Source: Hyunsoonleella ulvae (GTDB lineage: Bacteria > Bacteroidota > Bacteroidia > Flavobacteriales > Flavobacteriaceae). Taken from it: a DNA stretch of 64,000 bases. The position numbers and the translations under genes were made by a program. The stretch lies in the NCBI RefSeq assembly GCF_016827605.1, contig NZ_JAEPJQ010000001.1:372001-436000 (forward strand). The letters are read 5' to 3'. The notes below the pieces were generated by a model. That model did not search any database and was not told the DNA's origin. It saw only the letters and a program-made list of their open reading frames with translations. Shown here piece by piece: positions 27,865 through 35,925 of the stretch (the stretch's first letter is position 1; each line of letters opens with the position of its first letter).

Positions 27865-28278
27865 TCAAATTAAATACGTCTCGTCAATTTTGTAGAGTTG
27901 CCTTATGACGAGTGGCGGTTTGTATTCTTCAAAAGAAGATACATTGTTATCTAAACCTTCAAAAAGGTTAATATAAGTATAAACAAATGAAGCGATGAAT
28001 ACTTGTTGTTCAAAAGAAATTTTGTCAACTTGTAATTGTAGTTCGTCTTGACCATCAACTACCAATTGTTCATCATTACAACAATTCTTTTTTGTAATAG
28101 AACAACCTTCAGTTGAAGGATTATCCATTTCCATTCCGCATCCTTCAGCTTTATGGAACATAGCAGTTTCTACCAAAGTATCTCCACAATAATGCATACT
28201 GAGCGTAAATGACATTGTAGAGAGTAACACTACAAAAGCCATTGCCAAAGACATTGCTTTATGGAATACTTGTTTCAT
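27865..28278 (-). CDS. HYC_CC_PP family periplasmic protein
   Basis: A 137-aa exported protein with a signal segment (about 1-27) followed at once by the motif HYCGD, then the Cys-rich CGMEMDN...GCSITKKNCCND and a late PPLV. These are the HYC, CC and PP marks of a Bacteroidota family found at the head of copper/silver efflux operons. It is probably a periplasmic metal-binding protein. I choose the ATG at 28278 over one at 28308, because a -7 promoter box lies at 28287-28294, between them. Confidence 0.82.
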   Translation of the reverse strand: MKQVFHKAMSLAMAFVVLLSTMSFTLSMHYCGDTLVETAMFHKAEGCGMEMDNPSTEGCSITKKNCCNDEQLVVDGQDELQLQVDKISFEQQVFIASFVYTYINLFEGLDNNVSSFEEYKPPLVIRQLYKIDETYLI

Positions 28279-28286
28279 ATTGAGTA

Positions 28287-28294
28287 CAAAGGTA
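28287..28294 (-). promoter_or_regulatory. -7 promoter box of the copper operon
   Basis: On the minus strand TACCTTTG, an exact TAnnTTTG match. It predicts a start of transcription only a few bases before the ATG at 28278. No TGCAA palindrome is present here, so this operon is probably not under the Fur-family regulator. Confidence 0.5.
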
Positions 28295-28367
28295 TAAAAT
28301 TTTAACAATTCCTAAATTTTGTTTAACAGAAGTTTAGATATAAAACTGCAAAAAACAAATAATCAAT

Positions 28368-29471
28368 TTACCACTTACCCATTTTTGATAGCACCTTTTT
28401 GTACTTCAACATTTGGATATCGTCTTTACAATATGGATGTTCTAAAAGTTCTTTAAGTTTACCTATAAACTCTTTTGAAACAAACCCTTTTTTCTTTAAA
28501 ACATCAAATAAAACGAGGGCTTGCTCTGCCCTATATTTAGCTTTTTTCAAAAACTCTTCTCCATTTTCTGGGTTTTCATAATGGTTTTGAATATCAAAAT
28601 GTTTATCAATATCTCCTTTGTATGCTACTAATAAGTTTTCAGCATTCTGTTGTGTAACTCCATTTGTTGTAAATACATAGTCTCTGTCTTGAGTAAGTCT
28701 ATTAATTCTCGTTTGTCCATCTGCGTAATCATTAGGATGAATCTCTAAATAATGTGAACGATCCAAGGGTAAAGTAATAACTGCTTTGGGATCATATAAA
28801 CCTTGAAATTTATTAGTTTCAAAATGCCTAATTGAAACTGGATTATCGCAAGTAATTATTGGCGCATTTGAATCTTCTATTTTAATTACATTTATTGTAC
28901 AATCGTATTTGTATTTAACAAAGTTTCCCCATTGTTCAAGATGGTTAACTAAGAAGGCAGTTCTTGAACGTTCATCGTACTGTTTTTTAACCTCCTCTAT
29001 TTCATCAATATGAAATTCCATTTTCTCTCCAAATAAATTCATTTTTATCAAACCATGTTCATTTGCTGTATGAGCTGCCCTATCAAAGATTTGTTTATTC
29101 ATACCTTTTTGAAGATTTAAAATTCTTGGTGTACGAAAATATAATGATAGACATACATATAGTATTTGAATTTTTTGCTCTTGACTAACTGTCAATACCT
29201 TTTCATCAACAAGTAATTTATATATTTTTGGAAACTCGCTATCAACATTTTCAGCATAATGTTTTTCTAAGGCGTATTTTACTTCATCTGATTCGGCAGG
29301 AATTGTATAAATGTTTTTTTCAAAACAAATATCTTTTGTGCTTATTTGCTCTAAAAGCATATCATTGTCCATTTTATAAACATCGACAAAATGATTTCTT
29401 TTTCTTCCTTCAACTGCAAAGTTCTTTAAATATGAACGTGGTATATAATGTTGCTTTATTGGATTTGACAT
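28368..29471 (-). CDS. DUF4238 domain-containing protein
   Basis: A 367-aa protein. The N-terminus KQHYIPRSYLKNF (about 6-18) and the central ITCDNPVSI (about 194-202) are the marks of DUF4238, a family of unknown function often scattered in defence and mobile regions. The rest is mostly helical with no membrane segment. It begins 4 bases after the stop of the 561-aa gene and is the last gene of a tight three-gene unit at the tRNA end of the island. Its role in the cassette is unknown. Confidence 0.8.
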   Translation of the reverse strand: MSNPIKQHYIPRSYLKNFAVEGRKRNHFVDVYKMDNDMLLEQISTKDICFEKNIYTIPAESDEVKYALEKHYAENVDSEFPKIYKLLVDEKVLTVSQEQKIQILYVCLSLYFRTPRILNLQKGMNKQIFDRAAHTANEHGLIKMNLFGEKMEFHIDEIEEVKKQYDERSRTAFLVNHLEQWGNFVKYKYDCTINVIKIEDSNAPIITCDNPVSIRHFETNKFQGLYDPKAVITLPLDRSHYLEIHPNDYADGQTRINRLTQDRDYVFTTNGVTQQNAENLLVAYKGDIDKHFDIQNHYENPENGEEFLKKAKYRAEQALVLFDVLKKKGFVSKEFIGKLKELLEHPYCKDDIQMLKYKKVLSKMGKW

Positions 29472-29475
29472 TATT

Positions 29476-31161
29476 CTATTCTTTTGTTGAGACTTCTTGT
29501 TTCATTAAAACTCGCCACGTTAAAGGAAAAGGCTGGCTTTTGTAGTGCCTACTTGCAACGTGAGCAACAATATCGAAACTATGCTTAAAAATTTTAAAGT
29601 CCTTTTCTGGTCCGAAGAGTTCCATTTCTGATACCATTTCTTTTTTGTACTCTTCTACATTCTCGTATATTGTTACAGAATGTTTTAGTGTTCCTTCGCC
29701 ACGACTATAATCCTGAACACATATTTTATTTTCCATTTCTTCAAGTGGAAACCATATTTGCAAGTTCAAATCTGGAAAAAGTTCAGTAGGGATCTTGCGG
29801 ACAAACTGATATAGGTCTTCATCCTTTAAAACTAAAGTGTATTCTGCCAATATAAGAACTATCATTGAAGACTGAATTTCACATTCTTCATCTCCATTAT
29901 GAATATCCACCAGCTTATCATAACTTTTTCTAAACAATGGGAAAAACTTATTTATTTTATATCTGTTATTAAAACCTAAAGTCATTTCAGAAATCCATTT
30001 TTTGGCTGGGTTAAAGTTTCTTGTAAAATTCATTAAGTTAAGTGCTAAAGCTATTTCAATACTATGCACATCGTATTCTGGATATTTTGAAGGTGGATTG
30101 TTTTTTATAAACAAACATAATCCGTTACTAATTGAAAGAGCGCTTTGGTAATATGTTTGAGCATGCTCTTCATTACCTTCTCTATAATGGATTCTAAACT
30201 CTTGTATTTCCGTTAACCCTATTGTTGCTATAATTCCTATTTCTTCCCAAACATTAAGACTGTACTCTAGACTATTTCTGCTGTATTTATATATACTGTG
30301 CTCTGTTTTGTAATGTTTAGCAACTTTGTTAAAATAATAGACACCTATATTTCTTTTTAAAGAATGGATTTTGTAAAATTCCTGTCTTACAAAATTTTTC
30401 TCCAAATGATTACCTTCTTGCATAAAGTGCCAGCTTAGTAACAAACATCGTTCACTTGCATAAATTGAAGGTTTCAAATTATTATTGTCTTGAGACCATT
30501 TATATATAATGTTAAGGCATAATCGTACCAGTCTTAACTTTTTTAATATTTGTCTTTTTTGTTTGGGTTGCTTGTCTAAAATTTTTTGAATCAGCGTATA
30601 GAAATGTGATAAATCATAATCTGGTAAATCTAAAAATGCCAAAGACTTTCTTAATAATGATTGATATTCTTGTGGAAATAGTTTTTCACTAACAAGATAG
30701 TCGTCAAGCATTGCAGTTATTTCGCCTGTACCCCAAAAATCATATTCAACAGCATCTGTAGTATTCTGGTCGATATATTGTGTCCAATCAACTAAAACAT
30801 TTTGATTTATAACACCATTAGTACAAACTATTATTTTTTTAGGAAGTTTTTTTAAACGATTTGTAAGTGATGTTGGAATAAACGTGTCTTTAATTTGGTT
30901 TAGAGTTGAGCGTATGGCGTTGACATCTCCATCCCAAGTGGTTCTTGTTAGATTACCTTGTTTTACAGCGAACAAAAACACCTTCTTAATACCATCTTCT
31001 GGATCAATACCTACAGCTGAAATATCTACACCAAATTGACGACCTTTCATTGGCTTTGAGATAGTTGTAAATTTCATTCCAACTAGCAGATCAGTCAGCA
31101 ACACATCAAGTTCTTTATCTTCTTTTAAAAGATTAATATATTCACTCAGTAAAAATCTCAT
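29476..31161 (-). CDS. unknown protein with PD-(D/E)XK-like N-terminal domain
   Basis: A 561-aa protein not recognised as a named family. The first 165 residues look like a restriction-endonuclease fold: acidic first helix, then GRQFGVDIS (Asp46), then a hydrophobic strand VFLFAVKQGN (Lys67), in the spacing of Mrr-type D-x(n)-xVK sites, although the usual Glu or Gln before Lys is Ala-Val here. A strand KIIVCTNG follows. Residues about 190-560 are alpha-helical and TPR-like. It overlaps the upstream gene by 4 bases. This could be a DNA-cleaving effector with a sensor repeat domain; that function is inference. Confidence 0.6.
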   Translation of the reverse strand: MRFLLSEYINLLKEDKELDVLLTDLLVGMKFTTISKPMKGRQFGVDISAVGIDPEDGIKKVFLFAVKQGNLTRTTWDGDVNAIRSTLNQIKDTFIPTSLTNRLKKLPKKIIVCTNGVINQNVLVDWTQYIDQNTTDAVEYDFWGTGEITAMLDDYLVSEKLFPQEYQSLLRKSLAFLDLPDYDLSHFYTLIQKILDKQPKQKRQILKKLRLVRLCLNIIYKWSQDNNNLKPSIYASERCLLLSWHFMQEGNHLEKNFVRQEFYKIHSLKRNIGVYYFNKVAKHYKTEHSIYKYSRNSLEYSLNVWEEIGIIATIGLTEIQEFRIHYREGNEEHAQTYYQSALSISNGLCLFIKNNPPSKYPEYDVHSIEIALALNLMNFTRNFNPAKKWISEMTLGFNNRYKINKFFPLFRKSYDKLVDIHNGDEECEIQSSMIVLILAEYTLVLKDEDLYQFVRKIPTELFPDLNLQIWFPLEEMENKICVQDYSRGEGTLKHSVTIYENVEEYKKEMVSEMELFGPEKDFKIFKHSFDIVAHVASRHYKSQPFPLTWRVLMKQEVSTKE

Positions 31162-32819
31162 TGCCTTCTTTTAAAATTTTGCCATAGTAACCGTTCTGTT
31201 GCTTGACCTATGGGGTCTATAAATTCGCCTCTTGGCATTTCGCCACTATGCGAAATAAGTGCTGGTGTCATCTTTTCGGTGTATTTGCCTTGGTATTTTG
31301 AAAATGTAGACTTTCCCGTTCTGTAATTGATATTCGTAATCATACTTAAAAATGATGAACTTTCTGACTCACTCTCTTTATAGGATTTATTAAATTTTCT
31401 ATTCTGTATTTTATTATAATATATCATTCTTCTCTCTGAAGGCGCAAACTCTTTTAGGTTTTCTAGATCTGAATACGCCTTGTATTTATCTTCCCCTTCA
31501 TCAACAATATCTTTTATTATTTTTTTAAGTTTTCTATTGGCAGTCTTCTTTTTTAAATTTAAAAACTCAATAGTTGAATAATAATTAAAAATTAAGTGGT
31601 TAATAAATAAATCAGCTAAGAAAATTACAACCTCTTTATTGTCTACTTTTTGTTCGAGTATGGAATATATCAAAGATAAAGAGGTGTCTTTATCATAAAC
31701 ATAGGCAAGTATTTTGTACGTGATATATTCAATATCGTAATCTGAAAAGTCCTTTATTAGAACTTCTGAAACCGTCAATCCTGATAAATCTCTCATATAT
31801 CTAGCACTATTCATTTCAAAAATGGCAATATGAAAATTTGGATTGTCTTTATTTAACCAATTTGTATATAGCTTTTGGAAATCTGAATAAAAATCATCGC
31901 AAAGTGTATTCAGCAAATGGCTGAAATATTCTATTTTTCTAGCATTTTTTGGACTTATCCCTACCCAATCTGTAATAAAACCAACTACCAAATCTAAATT
32001 GGTTTTAGCCACATTTTCCAATCGATAAGCCAATTGATTATACGCTCCTGCATGTTCTATATCAATGTGAAGCAACAATGGAAGATATTTTTTAAAGAGG
32101 TGTATTTCGTTACCTAAATCTATATTGTAATCCAAAAAGTAAATGAGCTCTAATTGAATTTCAATAGTCTTAATACTTGATAGCTTATCTATAATTTTAT
32201 CTGTATTTTTTAATTCATTTCTTTTATTTCTAATGGTAAAGAAAACTGATGGCCATAACTCCTTAAGAGTCTTATTATTAATAATACTATTGAATTGTTT
32301 CTCAATCCAGCTCACAAATGTTTTTGGTGTTGTTTTCGCTATCAAATCAATTTTGACGATAGATTTTATTCCTATTTCATTTAAGCTTATGTTATCATCT
32401 TCGATTAGGCGTTTAATTTCATCTATTGAAAACTTTTGGTCTGAATGATATAATCCGGATAGAATATCCATTAATGTAAAATACGAATCAGGATTTTTCG
32501 TTTCAAGTGTTTTTAAATAAATTTCTTTACCAAAAGAAGCATCCTCTTTTGCTTCGCGAGTAATGGCTATTTGAAGATTTCTTACAGGATAGTTACTTTT
32601 TAAGTTTTTAAGCAATTCTGGTAGTGCCTTAACATAAAGGTCTATATCAACATTTTTAATATTGTCACAAAAGGTTCTATAATCTTGCCATCGATTGGAA
32701 GGCTCTTTATTGTCTAATAAGTCTTGTAGAAATTGCAAATGAAAAGGGTTATAATTTTTGACTAAAGTTAAAAAAGAATTGATACCGTTCTGAAAAAGAG
32801 TAACAAAGTTTTTTTCCAT
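31158..32819 (-). CDS. HEAT-like helical repeat protein of unknown function
   Basis: A 553-aa protein starting MEKNFVTLF, almost entirely alpha-helical with repeated helix pairs of HEAT or ARM type up to about residue 440. A charged Lys/Ser-rich region and a distinct C-terminal tail (about 500-553, IGQATERLLWQNFKRRQ) follow. There is no catalytic motif, signal peptide or membrane segment. An upstream in-frame ATG at 32837 would add only MISFGR. It is the first gene of the three-gene unit, coupled to the next by a 4-base ATGA overlap. It may serve as a sensor or scaffold for the nuclease-like partner; this is inferred only from context. Confidence 0.6.
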   Translation of the reverse strand: MEKNFVTLFQNGINSFLTLVKNYNPFHLQFLQDLLDNKEPSNRWQDYRTFCDNIKNVDIDLYVKALPELLKNLKSNYPVRNLQIAITREAKEDASFGKEIYLKTLETKNPDSYFTLMDILSGLYHSDQKFSIDEIKRLIEDDNISLNEIGIKSIVKIDLIAKTTPKTFVSWIEKQFNSIINNKTLKELWPSVFFTIRNKRNELKNTDKIIDKLSSIKTIEIQLELIYFLDYNIDLGNEIHLFKKYLPLLLHIDIEHAGAYNQLAYRLENVAKTNLDLVVGFITDWVGISPKNARKIEYFSHLLNTLCDDFYSDFQKLYTNWLNKDNPNFHIAIFEMNSARYMRDLSGLTVSEVLIKDFSDYDIEYITYKILAYVYDKDTSLSLIYSILEQKVDNKEVVIFLADLFINHLIFNYYSTIEFLNLKKKTANRKLKKIIKDIVDEGEDKYKAYSDLENLKEFAPSERRMIYYNKIQNRKFNKSYKESESESSSFLSMITNINYRTGKSTFSKYQGKYTEKMTPALISHSGEMPRGEFIDPIGQATERLLWQNFKRRQ

Positions 32820-32876
32820 TCTACCAAAAGAAATCAAACTATATCAAATACTATTAAATGGACAAAAAGAAACAAA

Positions 32877-32897
32877 ATGTTGTACCTATGTTGTACC
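32877..32897. repeat. short tandem repeat at island end
   Basis: ATGTTGTACC occurs twice with one base between copies, about 60 bases from the 3' end of tRNA-Leu. Short direct repeats in this position are often arm-type sites for tyrosine integrases; that role is inferred. Confidence 0.4.
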
Positions 32898-32921
32898 CAA
32901 ACATTTTTCCGAGCTTATTTT

Positions 32922-32954
32922 AAATAAAAAAAGCCGAAGATTTCTCTTCGACTT
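32922..32954 (-). terminator. Rho-independent terminator after tRNA-Leu
   Basis: The minus strand has the stem AGTCGAAGA / TCTTCGGCT (one G-T pair), a short GAAA-like loop and a run of seven T. It begins 3 bases after the tRNA 3' end. Confidence 0.85.
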
Positions 32955-32957
32955 TTG

Positions 32958-33039
32958 TACAGGCGGCGAGACTCGAACTCGCACACCTCGCGGCATTAGA
33001 TCCTAAGTCTAACGTGTCTACCAATTCCACCACGCCTGC
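32958..33039 (-). tRNA. tRNA-Leu (anticodon UAG)
   Basis: An 82-nt class II tRNA. The acceptor stem is GCAGGCG / CGCCTGT with a G-T closing pair and discriminator A. The D-arm contains AATTGGTAGACAC. The anticodon stem is TTAGA / TCTAA around the loop CTTAGGA, giving UAG. A variable arm and the T-arm GCGAG TTCGAGT CTCGC follow. CCA is not encoded. The gene marks the border between accessory DNA (left) and core genome (right), and its 3' end faces the island, as in typical tRNA-site integration. Confidence 0.95.
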
Positions 33040-33069
33040 ATTTTATTTTTTTTAACACTAATAATTAGG

Positions 33070-33114
33070 TTAAATCCTAAGTCTAGCGTGTCTACCAATT
33101 CCACCACGCCCGCA
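33070..33114 (-). pseudogene. truncated tRNA-Leu copy (5' half)
   Basis: 45 bases matching 32996-33040 at 42 positions. They cover the acceptor 5' strand, D-arm and anticodon loop of tRNA-Leu, then break off just after the anticodon, into AT-rich sequence. The 3' half (anticodon 3' strand, variable arm, T-arm) is absent, so it cannot give a functional tRNA. It lies in tandem with the intact gene with a 74-base period. Confidence 0.85.
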
Positions 33115-33182
33115 AAAGGACTGCAAATATAATCAAGATTTTTAAATTCCAAACTTATCACATTAAAAAGTATTCTTTTTTA

Positions 33183-33190
33183 TACTTTTG
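33183..33190 (+). promoter_or_regulatory. -7 promoter box of dipeptidase gene
   Basis: TACTTTTG, an exact TAnnTTTG match, 21 bases before the chosen ATG at 33212. It also argues against the in-frame ATG at 33188, which overlaps the box. Confidence 0.55.
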
Positions 33191-33211
33191 GGCATAACCT
33201 TTTTTGCTCAC

Positions 33212-34603
33212 ATGGAGAATATTAAATCTTATATAAAAACCCACAAGGATAGGTTTTTAAACGAGCTTATTGCACTACTTAGAATACCATCAATCAGTGC
33301 AGATTCAGCTTATAAAAATGATGTATTAAAAACGGCAGAAGCTATAAAAACAAGCTTAGAAACTGCAGGCTGCAACAATGTTGAAATTTGTAAAACCGAT
33401 GGTTACCCTATTGTTTATGGAGAGAAAATCCTAGATAAAAACCTACCTACGGTTTTAGTATACGGGCATTACGACGTACAACCTCCAGACCCTTTAGAGC
33501 TTTGGAATTCTGCACCATTTGAGCCTGTGATAGAAAAAACAGAACTCCACCCCGAGGGAGCAATTTTCGCCCGTGGTGCTTGCGATGATAAGGGACAATT
33601 ATATATGCATGTAAAAGCCTTAGAATTTATGACCTCAACTAATCAGCTACCATGCAATGTGAAGTTTATGATTGAAGGCGAAGAGGAAGTAGGTAGTAAA
33701 AACCTAGCCACATTTGTAAAAAACAATCAAGAGAAACTAGAAAACGATGTGATTCTAATTTCTGACACAGGAATGATCGCCAAAGACACTCCATCAATAA
33801 CCACTGGACTTCGCGGTTTAAGCTATGTTGAAGTAGAAGTTACAGGGCCCAATAGGGATTTGCACTCGGGCTTATACGGTGGTGCTGTTGCCAATCCAAT
33901 TAATGTACTTTCTAAGATGATTGCTTCGCTTCATGATGAAAATAATCGCATTACCATTCCTGGGTTTTACGATAACGTAGAGTCACTTTCAAAAGAAGAG
34001 CGTGCCGAAATGTCCAAAGCGCCTTTTAATCTTGAAGATTATAAAAAGGCTCTCGATATCGAAGCTGTTTACGGTGAGGAAGGCTATACCACTAACGAGC
34101 GCAACTCAATTCGTCCCACACTAGATGTAAATGGTATTTGGGGTGGGTACACAGGCGAGGGTGCTAAAACCGTTATAGCAAGTAAAGCATATGCTAAAAT
34201 TTCTATGCGCTTAGTGCCAAATCAAGATTGGGAACACATAACACAACTGTTTAAAATACATTTCGAAAATATCGCTCCTAAAGGGGTAAAAGTTAATGTG
34301 ACACCGCATCATGGCGGACAAGGTTACGTTACACCTACAAACAATATAGGCTATAAAGCAGCCAGTAAAGCCTATGAGACTACTTTTGGCAAAACACCTG
34401 TTCCGCAAAGAGGTGGCGGCAGCATACCTATTGTAGCCCTTTTTGAGAAAGAACTTAAAAGCAAAACCATACTTATGGGGTTTGGTCTAGATAGCGATGC
34501 TATACACTCACCAAACGAACATTTTGGGATATGGAACTACCTAAAAGGTATAGAAACTATCCCCTATTTTTATAAATATTTTACAGAATTATCTAAAACG
34601 TAA
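33212..34603 (+). CDS. M20-family zinc dipeptidase
   Basis: A 463-aa metallopeptidase of the M20 carnosinase/PepV-like group that hydrolyses dipeptides in the cytosol. The two-zinc site is visible: GHYDVQPPDP (His86, Asp88), RGACDDKGQ (Asp125) and EGEEEVGS (Glu158 catalytic, Glu159 ligand). The lid domain includes DLHSGLYGG. The start MENIKSY is chosen because a -7 box covers the alternative upstream ATG. A DMT transporter gene follows after 3 bases, likely in the same operon. It is the first gene on the core side of tRNA-Leu. Confidence 0.9.
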   Translation: MENIKSYIKTHKDRFLNELIALLRIPSISADSAYKNDVLKTAEAIKTSLETAGCNNVEICKTDGYPIVYGEKILDKNLPTVLVYGHYDVQPPDPLELWNSAPFEPVIEKTELHPEGAIFARGACDDKGQLYMHVKALEFMTSTNQLPCNVKFMIEGEEEVGSKNLATFVKNNQEKLENDVILISDTGMIAKDTPSITTGLRGLSYVEVEVTGPNRDLHSGLYGGAVANPINVLSKMIASLHDENNRITIPGFYDNVESLSKEERAEMSKAPFNLEDYKKALDIEAVYGEEGYTTNERNSIRPTLDVNGIWGGYTGEGAKTVIASKAYAKISMRLVPNQDWEHITQLFKIHFENIAPKGVKVNVTPHHGGQGYVTPTNNIGYKAASKAYETTFGKTPVPQRGGGSIPIVALFEKELKSKTILMGFGLDSDAIHSPNEHFGIWNYLKGIETIPYFYKYFTELSKT

Positions 34604-34606
34604 TTT

Positions 34607-35476
34607 GTGAGTTACCTCAAAAACCAGCATGCTAACCATCTACTATTATTAGGTTTAGCTACCTTATTTATAAGTACATCAGGAGTATTAGGAAAATATA
34701 TTAACCTTCCCGCACCCATAATTATATGGTTTAGAAGTGTTTTGGCTGCTGTATTTCTATTTCTCTTTTGCAAGTATAAAAAGTTAAGTGTTAAACTTCA
34801 CTCCAAAAAAGATGCTCCTACTATTATAATTGGAGGTGTATTATTGGGGGCACATTGGGTAACATACTTTCTAGCATTAAAACTATCTAACGTAGCTGTG
34901 GGCATGCTTTCCATGTTTACTTTCCCTGTAATCACAGCGTTACTAGAACCTTTGTTTACCAAAACTAAACTAAACCCAATACACATTCTTTTGGGGTTTA
35001 TGGTGTTACTTGGCATTTATGTTCTTGCGCCAGAAATTAACTTCCAGAGTACTTATCTAAAAGGTATTCTTTTAGGGGTGTTTTCTGCTTGTTGTTATGC
35101 ACTAAGAAATCTTATATTAAAACGACATGTTACTACTTATGACGGTACTGTACTTATGATGCAGCAATGTATTATTGTAAGCTTATTACTAATACCCGTT
35201 TTATTTAATTTAGACATAACAGCAACCAAAACACAATTACCTTACTTACTAATACTGGGATTAGTTACTACTGCGCTAGGGCATTCCCTATTTATAAGTA
35301 GTTTAAAACATTTTTCTGTAAGTACAGCAAGTATCATAGGTAGTGCGCAACCTATTTTTGGCATTATTATGGCATATTTTTTCCTGAATGAAATACCAAC
35401 GTCAAACACTTATATTGGAGGCACTTTAATTCTGGCTACCGTGATTATTGAAAGTATTAGGTCAAAAAAAGCATAA
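34607..35476 (+). CDS. EamA/DMT-family transporter
   Basis: A 289-aa inner-membrane protein with ten predicted helices arranged as two EamA repeats (about 12-140 and 150-285). The family exports small metabolites such as amino acids; the substrate is not evident here. The start appears to be GTG at 34607, three bases after the dipeptidase stop. Coupling with a dipeptidase could mean disposal of excess amino acids, but this is inference. Confidence 0.85.
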   Translation: MSYLKNQHANHLLLLGLATLFISTSGVLGKYINLPAPIIIWFRSVLAAVFLFLFCKYKKLSVKLHSKKDAPTIIIGGVLLGAHWVTYFLALKLSNVAVGMLSMFTFPVITALLEPLFTKTKLNPIHILLGFMVLLGIYVLAPEINFQSTYLKGILLGVFSACCYALRNLILKRHVTTYDGTVLMMQQCIIVSLLLIPVLFNLDITATKTQLPYLLILGLVTTALGHSLFISSLKHFSVSTASIIGSAQPIFGIIMAYFFLNEIPTSNTYIGGTLILATVIIESIRSKKA

Positions 35477-35493
35477 TTCTAAAAATCTTTTAC

Positions 35494-35556
35494 TCTACAC
35501 TTGTAGAATATAAATTTTTATTCTACGTTTGTAGAAATAATTCTAACATTGTAGAA
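35494..35556. promoter_or_regulatory. three BlaI-type operators
   Basis: Three inverted repeats directly upstream of the BlaI-family gene: TCTACACTTGTAGA (35494-35507), TTCTACGTTTGTAGAA (35521-35536) and TTCTAACATTGTAGAA (35541-35556). The common half-site is TTCTAC / GTAGAA. The last ends one base before the start codon, so bound repressor would block transcription of its own operon. Confidence 0.8.
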
Positions 35557-35557
35557 T

Positions 35558-35923
35558 ATGAAACTATCAAGAACTGAAGAGGAATTAATGAATCACCTTT
35601 GGAAGCTCGAAAAAGCCTTTATGAAAGATTTATTGGACGTTTACCCAGAACCAAAACCAGCTACCACTACAGTAGCTACACTACTAAAACGTATGACTGA
35701 CAAAGGCTTCATAGGCTATACGTTGTTTGGAAAATCAAGGCAATACTACCCTTTAGTAAAAAAGAAAGACTATTTCTCAAAGCATGTAAATGGATTGATA
35801 AAAAACTTTTTTAATGATAGCGCATCTCAATTTGCATCATTTTTTACCAAAGAAACGAACCTAACCAAAGAAGAGTTAGAGGATTTAAAAAGATTAATTG
35901 ATAGTGAAATTAAAAAGAAATAA
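35558..35923 (+). CDS. BlaI/MecI/CopY-family transcriptional repressor
   Basis: A 121-aa winged-helix repressor: it opens with TRTEEELMNHLWKLEKAF-like family sequence (start KLSRTEEELM) and contains the recognition region TTTVATLLKRMTDKGF. The helical C-terminal dimerisation part is the target of cleavage in the BlaR/MecR systems. It pairs with the M56 peptidase gene 2 bases downstream. Three palindromic operators upstream indicate autoregulation. This pair is distinct from the second BlaI/M56 pair at 51.0-52.9 kb. Confidence 0.9.
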   Translation: MKLSRTEEELMNHLWKLEKAFMKDLLDVYPEPKPATTTVATLLKRMTDKGFIGYTLFGKSRQYYPLVKKKDYFSKHVNGLIKNFFNDSASQFASFFTKETNLTKEELEDLKRLIDSEIKKK

Positions 35924-35925
35924 CT

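Noticed and set aside
33070-33114. A second functional tRNA-Leu
   Set aside because: The sequence after the anticodon cannot form the anticodon 3' strand, variable arm or T-arm.
35494-35556. A CRISPR-like repeat array
   Set aside because: Three short palindromes with different spacing directly before a BlaI gene are operators. There are no uniform spacers and no cas genes.
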